A stretch of DNA of 45,687 nucleotides from contig CAJMHI010000011.1 in NCBI GenBank assembly GCA_905213155.1, forward strand, positions 1 through 45,687. Reading direction: 5' to 3'. Shown piece after piece: positions 7,759 through 15,474 of the stretch. Position numbers and translations under genes: made by a program. The notes beneath the pieces were generated by a model that saw only the letters and a list, made by a program, of their open reading frames with translations, ran no database searches and had not been told where the DNA came from. Every line of letters begins with the position of its first letter. The stretch's first letter is position 1. The stretch comes from an uncultured Acidaminococcus sp. Lineage in GTDB: Bacteria; Bacillota; Negativicutes; Acidaminococcales; Acidaminococcaceae.

Positions 7759-8226
7759 ATGGACCTCTATACCATACTGAAAAAATTGCAAATTGCTTAT
7801 GAGGAAGTTACGCATCCAGCAATTTTTACAGCTGAAGAAGCAATGCAAATAAAAGACTATATGCCCAAGGACGCTACCGGATGCAAGAATCTCTTCTTAT
7901 CGGATCCACACGGCAATGAGTATGTACTGGCATTTTTAGATGAACGCAGCCGGGGAGATTTAAAGGCCATCGCCAGAGAAATGAACACTGCCCGTCTCCA
8001 TTTTGCAAGCAAGGAAGCATTGCAGGCGGTTTTGGGGCTTACCCCCGGCATGGTTACCCCATTAGCACTCATCAATGATACCACCCACAAAGTCAAAGTT
8101 TACCTTGACCCCACCCTAAAAGGTAAGAAAGTATTAATGCACCCAGTAGGAACCAATGCACGGAGTCTGGCAATGAACTTCTCAGATTTGGAAAAGTTTA
8201 TTGCCTATATCAAGGCTAACGGATAG
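7759..8226 (+). CDS. YbaK/ProX-type aminoacyl-tRNA deacylase
   Basis: A 155-residue single-domain member of the YbaK/prolyl-tRNA-editing family, which hydrolyses mischarged aminoacyl-tRNA in trans (PrdX/ProXp-ala-like members clear Ala-tRNAPro). Visible signs are the N-terminal YEEVTHPAIFTAEEA block (about residues 15-29), CKNLFLSD with the family's substrate-pocket lysine near 43, and the C-terminal HPVGTNARSLAMNFSDLEKF. The start has GGGAGG upstream. It stands alone between a promoter and a bidirectional terminator, so it is monocistronic. The exact tRNA specificity cannot be read from the sequence. Confidence 0.88.
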   Translation: MDLYTILKKLQIAYEEVTHPAIFTAEEAMQIKDYMPKDATGCKNLFLSDPHGNEYVLAFLDERSRGDLKAIAREMNTARLHFASKEALQAVLGLTPGMVTPLALINDTTHKVKVYLDPTLKGKKVLMHPVGTNARSLAMNFSDLEKFIAYIKANG

Positions 8227-8248
8227 ATGCGACAATAATAGAAGAAAT

Positions 8249-8290
8249 AGCAACTGGAAGAGCAAAATCTCTTCCAGTTGCTATTTCTTG
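8249..8290. terminator. Bidirectional terminator between YbaK gene and nrdR
   Basis: A long perfect stem (AGCAACTGGAAGAG near 8249-8262 pairing with CTCTTCCAGTTGCT near 8269-8282) with a 6-base loop, flanked by an A-rich left side and a T-rich right side. It serves the plus-strand YbaK gene and the minus-strand nrdR from the other side. Confidence 0.85.
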
Positions 8291-8296
8291 TCTTTC

Positions 8297-8770
8297 TTAC
8301 TTTGTCTTATCCGTCTGCCCTTTGTTGAGCATATTTTGGATTTCCTGCATAAAACTGTTTACGTCGGCAAATTGCCGATACACGGAGGCGAAGCGCACAT
8401 AGGCAATCTGGTCAATCTTTTCCAGATGTACCATTACAGCTTCTCCGATTTCCGTGGATTTGACCTCGTTCTCCCCTTTTGCTCGGATCTCTGTTTCAAT
8501 CTGGTTGGTGAGATTTTGGATCTGTTCATAGGTGAAGGGACGCTTTTCAAAAGCGCGCAACAGTCCTGCCAGGATTTTCTTGCTGTCGAACAGTTCCCGC
8601 CGTCCATCCCGTTTCACAACGAGAAGGGGCACCTGTTCGTATTTTTCATAGGTGGTGAAGCGCCGCCCGCACTGGGGACATTCCCGGCGACGACGAATGG
8701 ATCCGCCGCCATCCACAGAACGGGAATCCACTACGCGGCTGTCTTCATACCCGCAGAAAGGACATTTCAT
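8297..8770 (-). CDS. nrdR: Transcriptional repressor NrdR
   Basis: Zinc-ribbon and ATP-cone repressor of ribonucleotide reductase genes that senses ATP/dATP. The zinc ligands are Cys3, Cys6, Cys31 and Cys34. The RRRRECPQCGRRFTTYE segment and the ATP-cone from about residue 48 (VVKRDGRRELFDSKKI) are intact, and 157 residues is typical. It follows ftsZ by 21 bases and shares its transcript. A near-consensus NrdR box covers the promoter upstream of ftsZ, so NrdR probably controls its own operon. No RNR gene is in the window. Confidence 0.97.
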   Translation of the reverse strand: MKCPFCGYEDSRVVDSRSVDGGGSIRRRRECPQCGRRFTTYEKYEQVPLLVVKRDGRRELFDSKKILAGLLRAFEKRPFTYEQIQNLTNQIETEIRAKGENEVKSTEIGEAVMVHLEKIDQIAYVRFASVYRQFADVNSFMQEIQNMLNKGQTDKTK

Positions 8771-8791
8771 ACTACCACTTCCTGCCGTTAA

Positions 8792-9916
8792 TTATTTGTT
8801 ACGGATCCAGGGCGGAATCTCCGAAGTCGGTTCCGTAAAGCTCTTTACCTTGGAGCTGGCAGCTGTTTCAGCGGCCTGGGTGAACCGGCTGGTAGGGGTT
8901 TCCGGTTTGGTAAAAGGTTTTGGTTTCAGTGTGCTGGTGGCAGTATTGCTCTTGCCTTCTTCAATCCCGGTAGCAATCACAGTAACCCGGATTTCATCTT
9001 CAATGCTTTCGTCAATGTTGGCACCGAAGATAATAATGGCATCCTGATCCACCACATCAGTAATAATCTTGCTGGCTTCGTTCACGTCCATCAAGGACAG
9101 GTTGGGGCCGCCGGTAATGTTCAGCAATACGCCTTTGGCGCCTTCAATGGTGCTGTCTAAGAGCGGGCTCTTAATGGCAGCTTCTGCAGCTGCAGCAGCG
9201 CCTTCGTCGCCCTTTGCTGTACCAATACCCATCATGGCGGAACCGGCGTTTGTCATAACGGCTTTTACATCGTTAAAGTCCACGTTAATCAAGCCAGGAA
9301 CAGCAATCAGGTCACTGATGCCTTGTACGCCCTGGCGCAGGACATCATCAGCCAGTTTGAACGCATCCCGCATGCTGGTCCGTTTGTCCACAACCTGGAG
9401 CAGGCGGTCATTAGGGATAGTAATGAGGGCGTCCACCTTAGATTTTAGATTGGCAATACCTTGTTCTGCTACGTTATAACGGCGACGACCTTCAAAAGCA
9501 AAGGGTTTAGTCACAACACCCACGGTCAGAGCACCTGCCTGTTTGGCCAGTTCTGCTACCACATGGGCTGCACCGGTACCAGTACCACCGCCCATACCAG
9601 CAGTAATGAAGACCATGTCAGCGCCTTTAACAGCTTCTGCCAGGGCATCTTTAGATTCTTCTGCGGACTTTTCTCCGATTTCCGGATTGGCACCTGCACC
9701 CAGTCCACGGGTCTCATCTTCCCCGATCTGGATCTTCGTAGGCGCAGAAGATTTTTTGAGTGCCTGGGCATCGCAGTTAACGGCAATGAATTCCACACCT
9801 TCCAGCCCGGCCTCAATCATCCGATCTACGGCGTTATTGCCGCCGCCGCCCACACCGATGACCTTAATTTTCTCCAGGGGCTGATCTACAGTGTCTTTAT
9901 CTGCCTCGTACATCAT
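8792..9916 (-). CDS. ftsZ: Cell division protein FtsZ
   Basis: Tubulin-like GTPase that forms the cytokinetic ring. GVGGGGNNAV is at residues 21-30 and the tubulin signature GGGTGTG at 109-115. The C-terminal linker (about 320-355) is Thr/Ser/Pro-rich and ends in a conserved tail peptide, EIPPWIRNK, matching the FtsA/SepF-docking peptide of Firmicutes. The start at 9916 follows GAGGAGG. It is normally preceded by ftsA, but here the upstream gene is the small basic protein and no ftsA is in the window, so the ring must be anchored by a factor encoded elsewhere. Its own promoter lies in the 117-base gap upstream. Confidence 0.98.
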   Translation of the reverse strand: MMYEADKDTVDQPLEKIKVIGVGGGGNNAVDRMIEAGLEGVEFIAVNCDAQALKKSSAPTKIQIGEDETRGLGAGANPEIGEKSAEESKDALAEAVKGADMVFITAGMGGGTGTGAAHVVAELAKQAGALTVGVVTKPFAFEGRRRYNVAEQGIANLKSKVDALITIPNDRLLQVVDKRTSMRDAFKLADDVLRQGVQGISDLIAVPGLINVDFNDVKAVMTNAGSAMMGIGTAKGDEGAAAAAEAAIKSPLLDSTIEGAKGVLLNITGGPNLSLMDVNEASKIITDVVDQDAIIIFGANIDESIEDEIRVTVIATGIEEGKSNTATSTLKPKPFTKPETPTSRFTQAAETAASSKVKSFTEPTSEIPPWIRNK

Positions 9917-9965
9917 ACATGGTCCTCCTCATCATTTCTATACTAAAACTCATCGTTTTTAACGT

Positions 9966-9981
9966 ACACTAGATATAGTAT
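9966..9981. promoter_or_regulatory. NrdR box over the ftsZ-nrdR promoter
   Basis: The 16-mer ACACTAGATATAGTAT matches the published NrdR-box consensus (acaCwAtATaTwGtgt) at 14 of 16 positions on either strand. It overlaps the minus-strand -10 hexamer TATACT (9982-9977), a position suited to repression. A weaker half-like match (about 11/16) starts at 9990. Pairs of boxes are usual, so the second site is uncertain. Confidence 0.6.
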
Positions 9982-10033
9982 ATCATTTCACGCTGTATAT
10001 TTCATCTTTTTTTACAAAAATTCTTCTATTTTT

Positions 10034-10369
10034 CTAGCTTGTTTTCATTAATAGGCGGCGGATGATGGCAATATTGTTAAAAATCCGCAGCCCAAACGCA
10101 ATCATCGCCACATAATACAAGTCCATACCCAGCCGCATACCGAAATAACATAAAAAAACAGCAAACAAAGCATTGGCAAAAAAGCCGCTTAAAAATATCT
10201 TGCTTTGAAAATGCCCTTCCCGTGAAGAGCGGTACCCGCCAAATGCAGCGTCCAGGCAGGACATAAACGCCACGGCCACATACCGGCTATAAGTAGGAGG
10301 GATTACGGGCAAAAAGGCTCCCAGCGCAAGACCTGCACAAAGGCCTGCCCCTGCATACAACAAAATCAT
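10034..10369 (-). CDS. sbp: Small basic protein, DUF1290 family (Sbp)
   Basis: A 111-residue membrane protein of the small basic protein family found between ftsQ/divIB and ftsA in Firmicutes and in division clusters of Actinobacteria; its molecular role is unknown. Three or four hydrophobic segments are visible (about 1-20, 27-45, 58-75, 82-98), with the conserved GAFLPVIPPTYSRYVAVAF and LDAAFGGYRS stretches. It overlaps the end of the DUF881 gene by four bases (ATGA). ftsA would normally follow, but ftsZ comes next after a 117-base gap. Confidence 0.9.
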   Translation of the reverse strand: MILLYAGAGLCAGLALGAFLPVIPPTYSRYVAVAFMSCLDAAFGGYRSSREGHFQSKIFLSGFFANALFAVFLCYFGMRLGMDLYYVAMIAFGLRIFNNIAIIRRLLMKTS

Positions 10370-11055
10370 GTGTGATCGGCCCCCTTTACTTTGGAATATT
10401 CCATATGTCTTGTTCCCTTAAAAGCGGGGATTTCCACATTATTTTTTTGCTTAACGTCTACCTCAATGCCCCAGAATTTTAGTGTTTCCACAACACCGCC
10501 CCTAAGACGCAAGGCGCTTTCCAGAGATTTAGGATCTCCGATTGCCCGGATTTCGTACGGCGGAGTAAAGCGAGTATTATTAACGCTTACGGTAGGCCCG
10601 GCACAGCGGACTTCGGATACATCCAGCAGCCGCTGCTGGTTAAAAGAAAGCGCTTCAGCCCCGGCGGCCCGCAGTTCATTTAAAATCCGCAATAGGTCAT
10701 CATCATGAATCACGTATAAGTTTGGATTTTCTCCTTGTTTGGGTTTCACGTGACTATCGTCCACAGTGACCACGACGCCCGGCCCTGTAAGAGCCGTTTC
10801 TCCGGCTTTGGCCTTAAGTGTTTCCAGAGCAGCTCCGCCGGCACCGCCGATTTTTTGCAATTCTTCCAGCTGCGCATTCAGGCGTTTGTTTTCAGTTTCC
10901 GCATCTTTTAGTTTAGCGACCAGATCCTCTGCCCGCTGTTGGTTCAGGGATGTCCTGGCCTTTTCTGCGCTGCGAAACTGGGTGGAAACCATAACGCCTA
11001 CCAGGAGGCACACCAGGAAAGTAAAAAATTTTTCGCGTTTATTATGATACACCAT
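10366..11055 (-). CDS. DUF881 family membrane-anchored division-cluster protein
   Basis: A 229-residue protein like Bacillus YlxW. It has an N-terminal transmembrane segment (about residues 9-24), a coiled coil of about 35 residues (38-70, ending ELQKIGG), then the DUF881 domain. The domain signs are TGPGVVVTVDDS, VIHDDDLLRILNELRAAGAEALSFN and IRAIGDPKSLESALRLRGG. Its topology suggests a domain outside the cytoplasmic membrane. The family always travels with division genes, but its biochemical function is not established. It starts 19 bases after ftsQ and overlaps sbp by four bases. Confidence 0.88.
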   Translation of the reverse strand: MVYHNKREKFFTFLVCLLVGVMVSTQFRSAEKARTSLNQQRAEDLVAKLKDAETENKRLNAQLEELQKIGGAGGAALETLKAKAGETALTGPGVVVTVDDSHVKPKQGENPNLYVIHDDDLLRILNELRAAGAEALSFNQQRLLDVSEVRCAGPTVSVNNTRFTPPYEIRAIGDPKSLESALRLRGGVVETLKFWGIEVDVKQKNNVEIPAFKGTRHMEYSKVKGADHT

Positions 11056-11073
11056 GGCGTTCTCCTCAGATTT

Positions 11074-12033
11074 TTATTTTCCCAGTACTTTTACATAAGG
11101 TTTTTCGTAAGTTACGTCAATATATTCTGCCTTGATTTTTTTCGTTTCTAGTTCCCGGCAGATGGCTGCAATTGTATCCAGTTTTTTGTTGGCGTTTTCA
11201 TACGTCCCCACAATCAATGGTACGCCGCCGGACAGATAGAATTTTAAACTCTTGTTGCCGTCCATAGCAATGCCCGTGATTCTCTCACGAAGAGGTGCAC
11301 TCAGCTTACCTAAAAATCCCAGGACTCCCAGAATTTCCGTGTCATCCGTTACCTCTCCCAAAGAAAGATCCTTGCCCAGGCTGTAGCCTGTGAGTACCGG
11401 TGCAGAGCCATCAGCAATCCCCTGCCCCACTCCGATCACATGCCCGGTCGCATCCAGCTTACCATACGTCTTCCCTGTAAAGTTTACATAGAGCACCGGC
11501 TGCCGGTCATTGATATACACTTTTAAGGTGAGAGGCCAGCCATAGCCTAGAGCAACTTTCTCTACCCGGTAGTCGCTGCGTACCGTTTGCAATAACCCTT
11601 GCCAGTTCAACCGAAAGAGGTTCATAGGCTGGGGAGCGCCGGTCATTTGTTCCACCTCTGCCTGTGTCAGCGCATTAGAACCTACTACCTGGAGACGCCC
11701 AAATGCTACCCAAGGCTGATGGACAAATACCGCCCCTCCCATTAGAATGGCAAGCCCTATTACAAGGCGGAAAAGACGCCCTTTCCGCAGCCCCTTGGGA
11801 CTATTTTTTTTGCTGCGTTTTCGCTGCTGCGTAAATAGCTCTTCTTCTAAGTGATGCTGTACCGCACTCTCTTCCCTGTACTTATTTTCCTGGCGCAGGC
11901 GAGCCCGTTGCAATTCTTCCCGAAAGGTCAGGCGGTGCCGCTCTTCCTGTTTAGGGTGCTCTCCTTGCGCTCTACTTGTTTGCAGTTTCCGGCTCTGTCG
12001 TACCCGGGGCTGCATCCATTTGGGTCTATCCAT
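11074..12033 (-). CDS. ftsQ: Cell division protein FtsQ/DivIB
   Basis: Bitopic membrane protein of the FtsQLB complex, which licenses septal peptidoglycan synthesis. It has a long, very basic and Gln/Glu-rich cytoplasmic region (residues 1-87), one membrane helix (88-105), a POTRA domain (about 110-180, starting FGRLQVVGSNALTQAEVEQM) and a beta domain. The cytoplasmic arm is longer than in E. coli FtsQ and recalls DivIB of Firmicutes. Its ATG is one base past the ddl stop with no strong Shine-Dalgarno site, so translation is probably coupled. Confidence 0.92.
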   Translation of the reverse strand: MDRPKWMQPRVRQSRKLQTSRAQGEHPKQEERHRLTFREELQRARLRQENKYREESAVQHHLEEELFTQQRKRSKKNSPKGLRKGRLFRLVIGLAILMGGAVFVHQPWVAFGRLQVVGSNALTQAEVEQMTGAPQPMNLFRLNWQGLLQTVRSDYRVEKVALGYGWPLTLKVYINDRQPVLYVNFTGKTYGKLDATGHVIGVGQGIADGSAPVLTGYSLGKDLSLGEVTDDTEILGVLGFLGKLSAPLRERITGIAMDGNKSLKFYLSGGVPLIVGTYENANKKLDTIAAICRELETKKIKAEYIDVTYEKPYVKVLGK

Positions 12034-12034
12034 G

Positions 12035-12967
12035 TTACCGGGCCGATTGCAGAATCTTTTCGCACAGATCCGGGAAAGACAGCCCCATGGCCGCCGCAGC
12101 CTTTGGAATCAGACTGGTGGCTGTCATGCCAGGTACAGTATTGACTTCCAGTGCAATGGCCGTACCGTCCTCAGCCAGCATCAGATCCGTCCGGGCTACG
12201 CCGCTGCATCCCAGTGCGTTGTAAGCTGCTACTGCGATTTGCTGCAGCCGTTTGGTAGTCACTTCATCAAAGGGAGCCGGGCAGGTATAGGTTGTGGCGC
12301 CTTTAGTATATTTATTATGGAAATCATAAAAATTTACATGGGGTTCAATAAGAACCAGCGGCATACCCATTGCCTTGCCATCTGGTCCCGGCATTACACC
12401 TGCTGCCACTTCCTTCCCTTTAAAGAAGGCTTCTGCCAAGATGCGGTCACCATAGCGGAACGCTTCTTCCAAAGCAGCCTTCAATTGCTGCTCGCTCTTT
12501 ACAATGGTAACGCCAATGCTGGATCCCTGGGCTGCGGGTTTAACCACACAAGGAATCCCCAGTTCTTGAATAATCCGATCCTTGGGAGACGTTTCGTCCT
12601 GCTTAGTAATGTACAGGCATTTTGCCGTAGGCACATGATTATTTTCAAATAAGTGCTTGGTAAAAAATTTATCCATCGCCACGGCACTGGCTAAGACACG
12701 GCTGCCCGTATAGGGAATCCCCAGCATTTCCAGGACCCCTTGGAGCCGGCCGTCCTCCCCATACAGCCCATGAACTGCATTAAAAACGACGGTTGCACCA
12801 CTTTTTTTCAGCTGCTCTACAATGTGTTGGTGATCCAGATCAATACCCACAGCATCATAGCCTTTTTCCTGCAGGGCACTTAGAATCGCATTGCCGGTGT
12901 TCAAAGATACTTCCCGCTCTTTGGAAGGGCCTCCCATAACAACGGCTACTTTTATATTCTTATCCAT
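12035..12967 (-). CDS. ddl: D-alanine--D-alanine ligase
   Basis: ATP-grasp enzyme that makes the D-Ala-D-Ala dipeptide for MurF. The start MDKNIKVAVVMGGPSKEREVS is typical, and the C-terminal magnesium-binding EVNTVPGMT is present. The active-site stretch reads NKYTKGATTYTCPAP; the Lys-Tyr pair is characteristic of D-Ala-D-Ala rather than D-Ala-D-Lac ligases. At 310 residues it is of normal length. It overlaps the end of murC by eight bases and is followed immediately by ftsQ. murB, often between murC and ddl, is missing here. Confidence 0.97.
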   Translation of the reverse strand: MDKNIKVAVVMGGPSKEREVSLNTGNAILSALQEKGYDAVGIDLDHQHIVEQLKKSGATVVFNAVHGLYGEDGRLQGVLEMLGIPYTGSRVLASAVAMDKFFTKHLFENNHVPTAKCLYITKQDETSPKDRIIQELGIPCVVKPAAQGSSIGVTIVKSEQQLKAALEEAFRYGDRILAEAFFKGKEVAAGVMPGPDGKAMGMPLVLIEPHVNFYDFHNKYTKGATTYTCPAPFDEVTTKRLQQIAVAAYNALGCSGVARTDLMLAEDGTAIALEVNTVPGMTATSLIPKAAAAMGLSFPDLCEKILQSAR

Positions 12968-14354
12968 TATTCTGCCTCCGTTCCAAAGTCTTTACCAGCG
13001 CTTCTCCCAGCTTGAAAATATCCCCGGCACCGACGGTCATCACCAAATCCCCCGGTTCTACAATGGCTTCCAGCTTTTCTAAGATACTAGCTTGGTCCGG
13101 CAGGTACAGCACATGCTGTCCTGTGGTGTGATGGATTTCTTCGGCTAGTTTTTCCCCCGTTACGCCCGGAATCGGATCTTCGCTGGCGGCATAGATATCG
13201 GTAATGATCAGTTCGTCTGCCGCTTTAAACGCCACCGCAAATTCCTCATGAAGCAATTGTGTCCGTGTATAGCGATGGGGTTGAAAGACGACCAGGAGCC
13301 GTTTTGGTTGGGTCTGACGGGCTGCTGCAAGGGTTGCTTCCACCTCTGTAGGATGATGGGCATAGTCGTCCACCACCCAGATACCATCCACTTTGCCCTT
13401 GGTTTCAAACCGGCGTTTTGCGCCGGAAAATTTCTCCAAAGAGGATAAAATTGTGGGAAGAGGAATTCCCAACAATTCTGCGGTAGCAATCGCCCCCAGA
13501 GCATTTTGCACGTTATGCCGTCCGGGTACAATCAAATGACACTGCCCCAGCACCGTACCGCGGCGCACTACATCAAATGTACTGCCACCGGCCCCGTAAT
13601 GGATATTTTGTGCGGTATACTCCGCATCAGGAGCGGTCAGTCCATAGCTAATCACCTGTTTATCGGTATGGGTCCCGATCTCGTGAACTCTTGCATTGTC
13701 ATAGCAAAGTACGGCGGTACCCCCAGGCTTAATCTGGCTGACAAACTGCGTAAATGCCTTGGTAATATTTTCCTGGCTGCCATAATGGTCCAGGTGATCA
13801 TCTTCAATGTTGGTAACAACGGCAATATAGGGATGAAACTTCAGGAAAGAGCCATCACTTTCGTCGGCTTCTGCCACAACATAGCCGCTTTGTCCACTGC
13901 GGGCGTTGGAGCCAAGATTATTCACCACACCCCCCACCACGATGGTGGGATCTAATCCGGCATCCACGGTAATGCAGCTTAACATACTGCTGGTGGTGGT
14001 TTTGCCATGGGCGCCGGCCACAGCAATACCGCTGTGTTTGTTCATCAGATAGGCCAGTACGTCACTGCGATGAATCACAGGGACCTGCCGACGCTTCGCT
14101 TCCACCAGTTCCGGGTTATCAGGATGAATGGCAGTGGAAACAACAACCACTTCCGCCCGCTCAATCTGGCAGGCCGCATGGCCTATAAAAACCAACGCGC
14201 CTTCTCTAGCAAGTTTGGTCGCCATAAACCCGGGTTTTACGTCGCTGCCGGAAACACAGTAGCCTCGTTTGATTAAGACATAGGCCAGCGCGCTCATGCC
14301 AGCGCCTCCGATGCCAATGAAATGTATATTTTTTACGGTATCCAAGTCAACCAC
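12960..14354 (-). CDS. murC: UDP-N-acetylmuramate--L-alanine ligase
   Basis: Adds L-Ala to UDP-MurNAc, the first peptide step of peptidoglycan precursor synthesis. The N-terminal IHFIGIGGAGMSALAYVL, the ATP loop GAHGKTTTSSML and the later DDYAHHPTEVEATL are standard, giving 464 residues. I place the start at the GTG at 14354, eight to nine bases after AGGAGGA. The longer frame reaching 14405 lies inside murG and starts before this Shine-Dalgarno site. It overlaps murG by eight bases and ddl by eight bases. Confidence 0.96.
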   Translation of the reverse strand: MVDLDTVKNIHFIGIGGAGMSALAYVLIKRGYCVSGSDVKPGFMATKLAREGALVFIGHAACQIERAEVVVVSTAIHPDNPELVEAKRRQVPVIHRSDVLAYLMNKHSGIAVAGAHGKTTTSSMLSCITVDAGLDPTIVVGGVVNNLGSNARSGQSGYVVAEADESDGSFLKFHPYIAVVTNIEDDHLDHYGSQENITKAFTQFVSQIKPGGTAVLCYDNARVHEIGTHTDKQVISYGLTAPDAEYTAQNIHYGAGGSTFDVVRRGTVLGQCHLIVPGRHNVQNALGAIATAELLGIPLPTILSSLEKFSGAKRRFETKGKVDGIWVVDDYAHHPTEVEATLAAARQTQPKRLLVVFQPHRYTRTQLLHEEFAVAFKAADELIITDIYAASEDPIPGVTGEKLAEEIHHTTGQHVLYLPDQASILEKLEAIVEPGDLVMTVGAGDIFKLGEALVKTLERRQNNG

Positions 14355-15474
14355 GATGGATGTCCTCCTCATTTTGTTTTGCCAGGGCAAGCGCCGTTTG
14401 GGCAATCGTCATAGCGGCATCCGGGCGGGCAGCGGCTAACGCAGCCTGGTGCATTTTTTGCAGCATGGCAGGATCGTTAAAAAGCTGCTGCATTTTATCC
14501 AAAAGCCAGGTGCCCGTCAATTCTTTGTCCAAAACAACTTCGGCAGCACCCTGAGCCGCCAGTGCCCGGGCATTGTATTCCTGATGATTGGCTGTAGCAT
14601 AAGGATAGGGAACTAATAGGGAAGGAATCCCACGGGCCATAAGTTCTGCCAGCCCGATAGCACCCGCCCGGCTTACTGCCAGGTCCGCTGCAGCCAGCGC
14701 CTTAGGCATCGCATGGAGATAGGGCAGCACATGGATATTTTCGGCTTCCATAACCTCTTTGCCCAGCATAGCAACATGCTTTTCATAGCCCGCCGTTCCC
14801 GTAGCATGCAAAATTTGGATATGCGGATTGTGTGCCAGCGTCCGTTCCACTTCTACCATAGCGGTATTAATGGCTCTTGCGCCCCGGCTGCCGCCAAAAA
14901 CCAGCAGTGTCTTTTTTTTCGGGTCCAGGTTAAATTCCTGCACGCCGTCTTCCCGTTTCGCCTCCAGGATTTCCTGGCGTACAGGATTTCCTGTAAATAG
15001 TTTTTCCCCGTGGGAAGAAAAGAATTTTGCTGCCTCCCTGTAGCCTAAAAACACTTTATCCACAAAGCGGGATAAAATTTTATTGGTCACCCCGGGCATA
15101 GCATTTTGTTCCTGAATACAAGTAGGGATCTTCTTCCAGGCAGCCCAAAAGAGAATGGGCCCGCATACATAGCCACCTGTACCAATCACAAGATCCGGTT
15201 GTATTTTCCCCAAAAGGCGGTAGGCTTCCCGCATACCCACAAGCAGTTTTCCCGCACTTTTCAAGGTGGAAAGGCCTAAATGCCGTTCAAACCCAGCAAC
15301 CTCAATAAATTCCAAGGGGTAGCCATAGCGGGGAATGATATCTTTTTCCAATCCTTTTTTTGTTCCCACAAACGTGATTTCACACTGGGGATCCAGCCGC
15401 TGCAAGGTGCCGGCAATGGTCAGCGCCGGGTAAATATGCCCCCCTGTTCCTCCGCCGGATAGAATCACTTTCAC
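14347..15474 (-). CDS. murG: UDP-GlcNAc:lipid I N-acetylglucosaminyltransferase
   Basis: Peripheral membrane GT28 enzyme that converts lipid I to lipid II. SGGGTGGHIYPAL at residues 6-18, GGYVCGP near 101 and the C-terminal sugar-nucleotide motif SRAGAIGLAELMARGIPSLLVPYP are clear; length is 375. It starts with GTG at 15474, overlapping the murD stop as GTGA, with AAGGAGG upstream. In most dcw clusters ftsW (the lipid II-using polymerase) lies between murD and murG; here they overlap directly. Confidence 0.97.
   Translation of the reverse strand: MKVILSGGGTGGHIYPALTIAGTLQRLDPQCEITFVGTKKGLEKDIIPRYGYPLEFIEVAGFERHLGLSTLKSAGKLLVGMREAYRLLGKIQPDLVIGTGGYVCGPILFWAAWKKIPTCIQEQNAMPGVTNKILSRFVDKVFLGYREAAKFFSSHGEKLFTGNPVRQEILEAKREDGVQEFNLDPKKKTLLVFGGSRGARAINTAMVEVERTLAHNPHIQILHATGTAGYEKHVAMLGKEVMEAENIHVLPYLHAMPKALAAADLAVSRAGAIGLAELMARGIPSLLVPYPYATANHQEYNARALAAQGAAEVVLDKELTGTWLLDKMQQLFNDPAMLQKMHQAALAAARPDAAMTIAQTALALAKQNEEDIHRG

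Noticed and set aside
14355..14405. Longer N-terminus for MurC
   Set aside because: Its starts lie before the clear AGGAGGA site, which serves the GTG at 14354; the extra residues are not conserved in the family.
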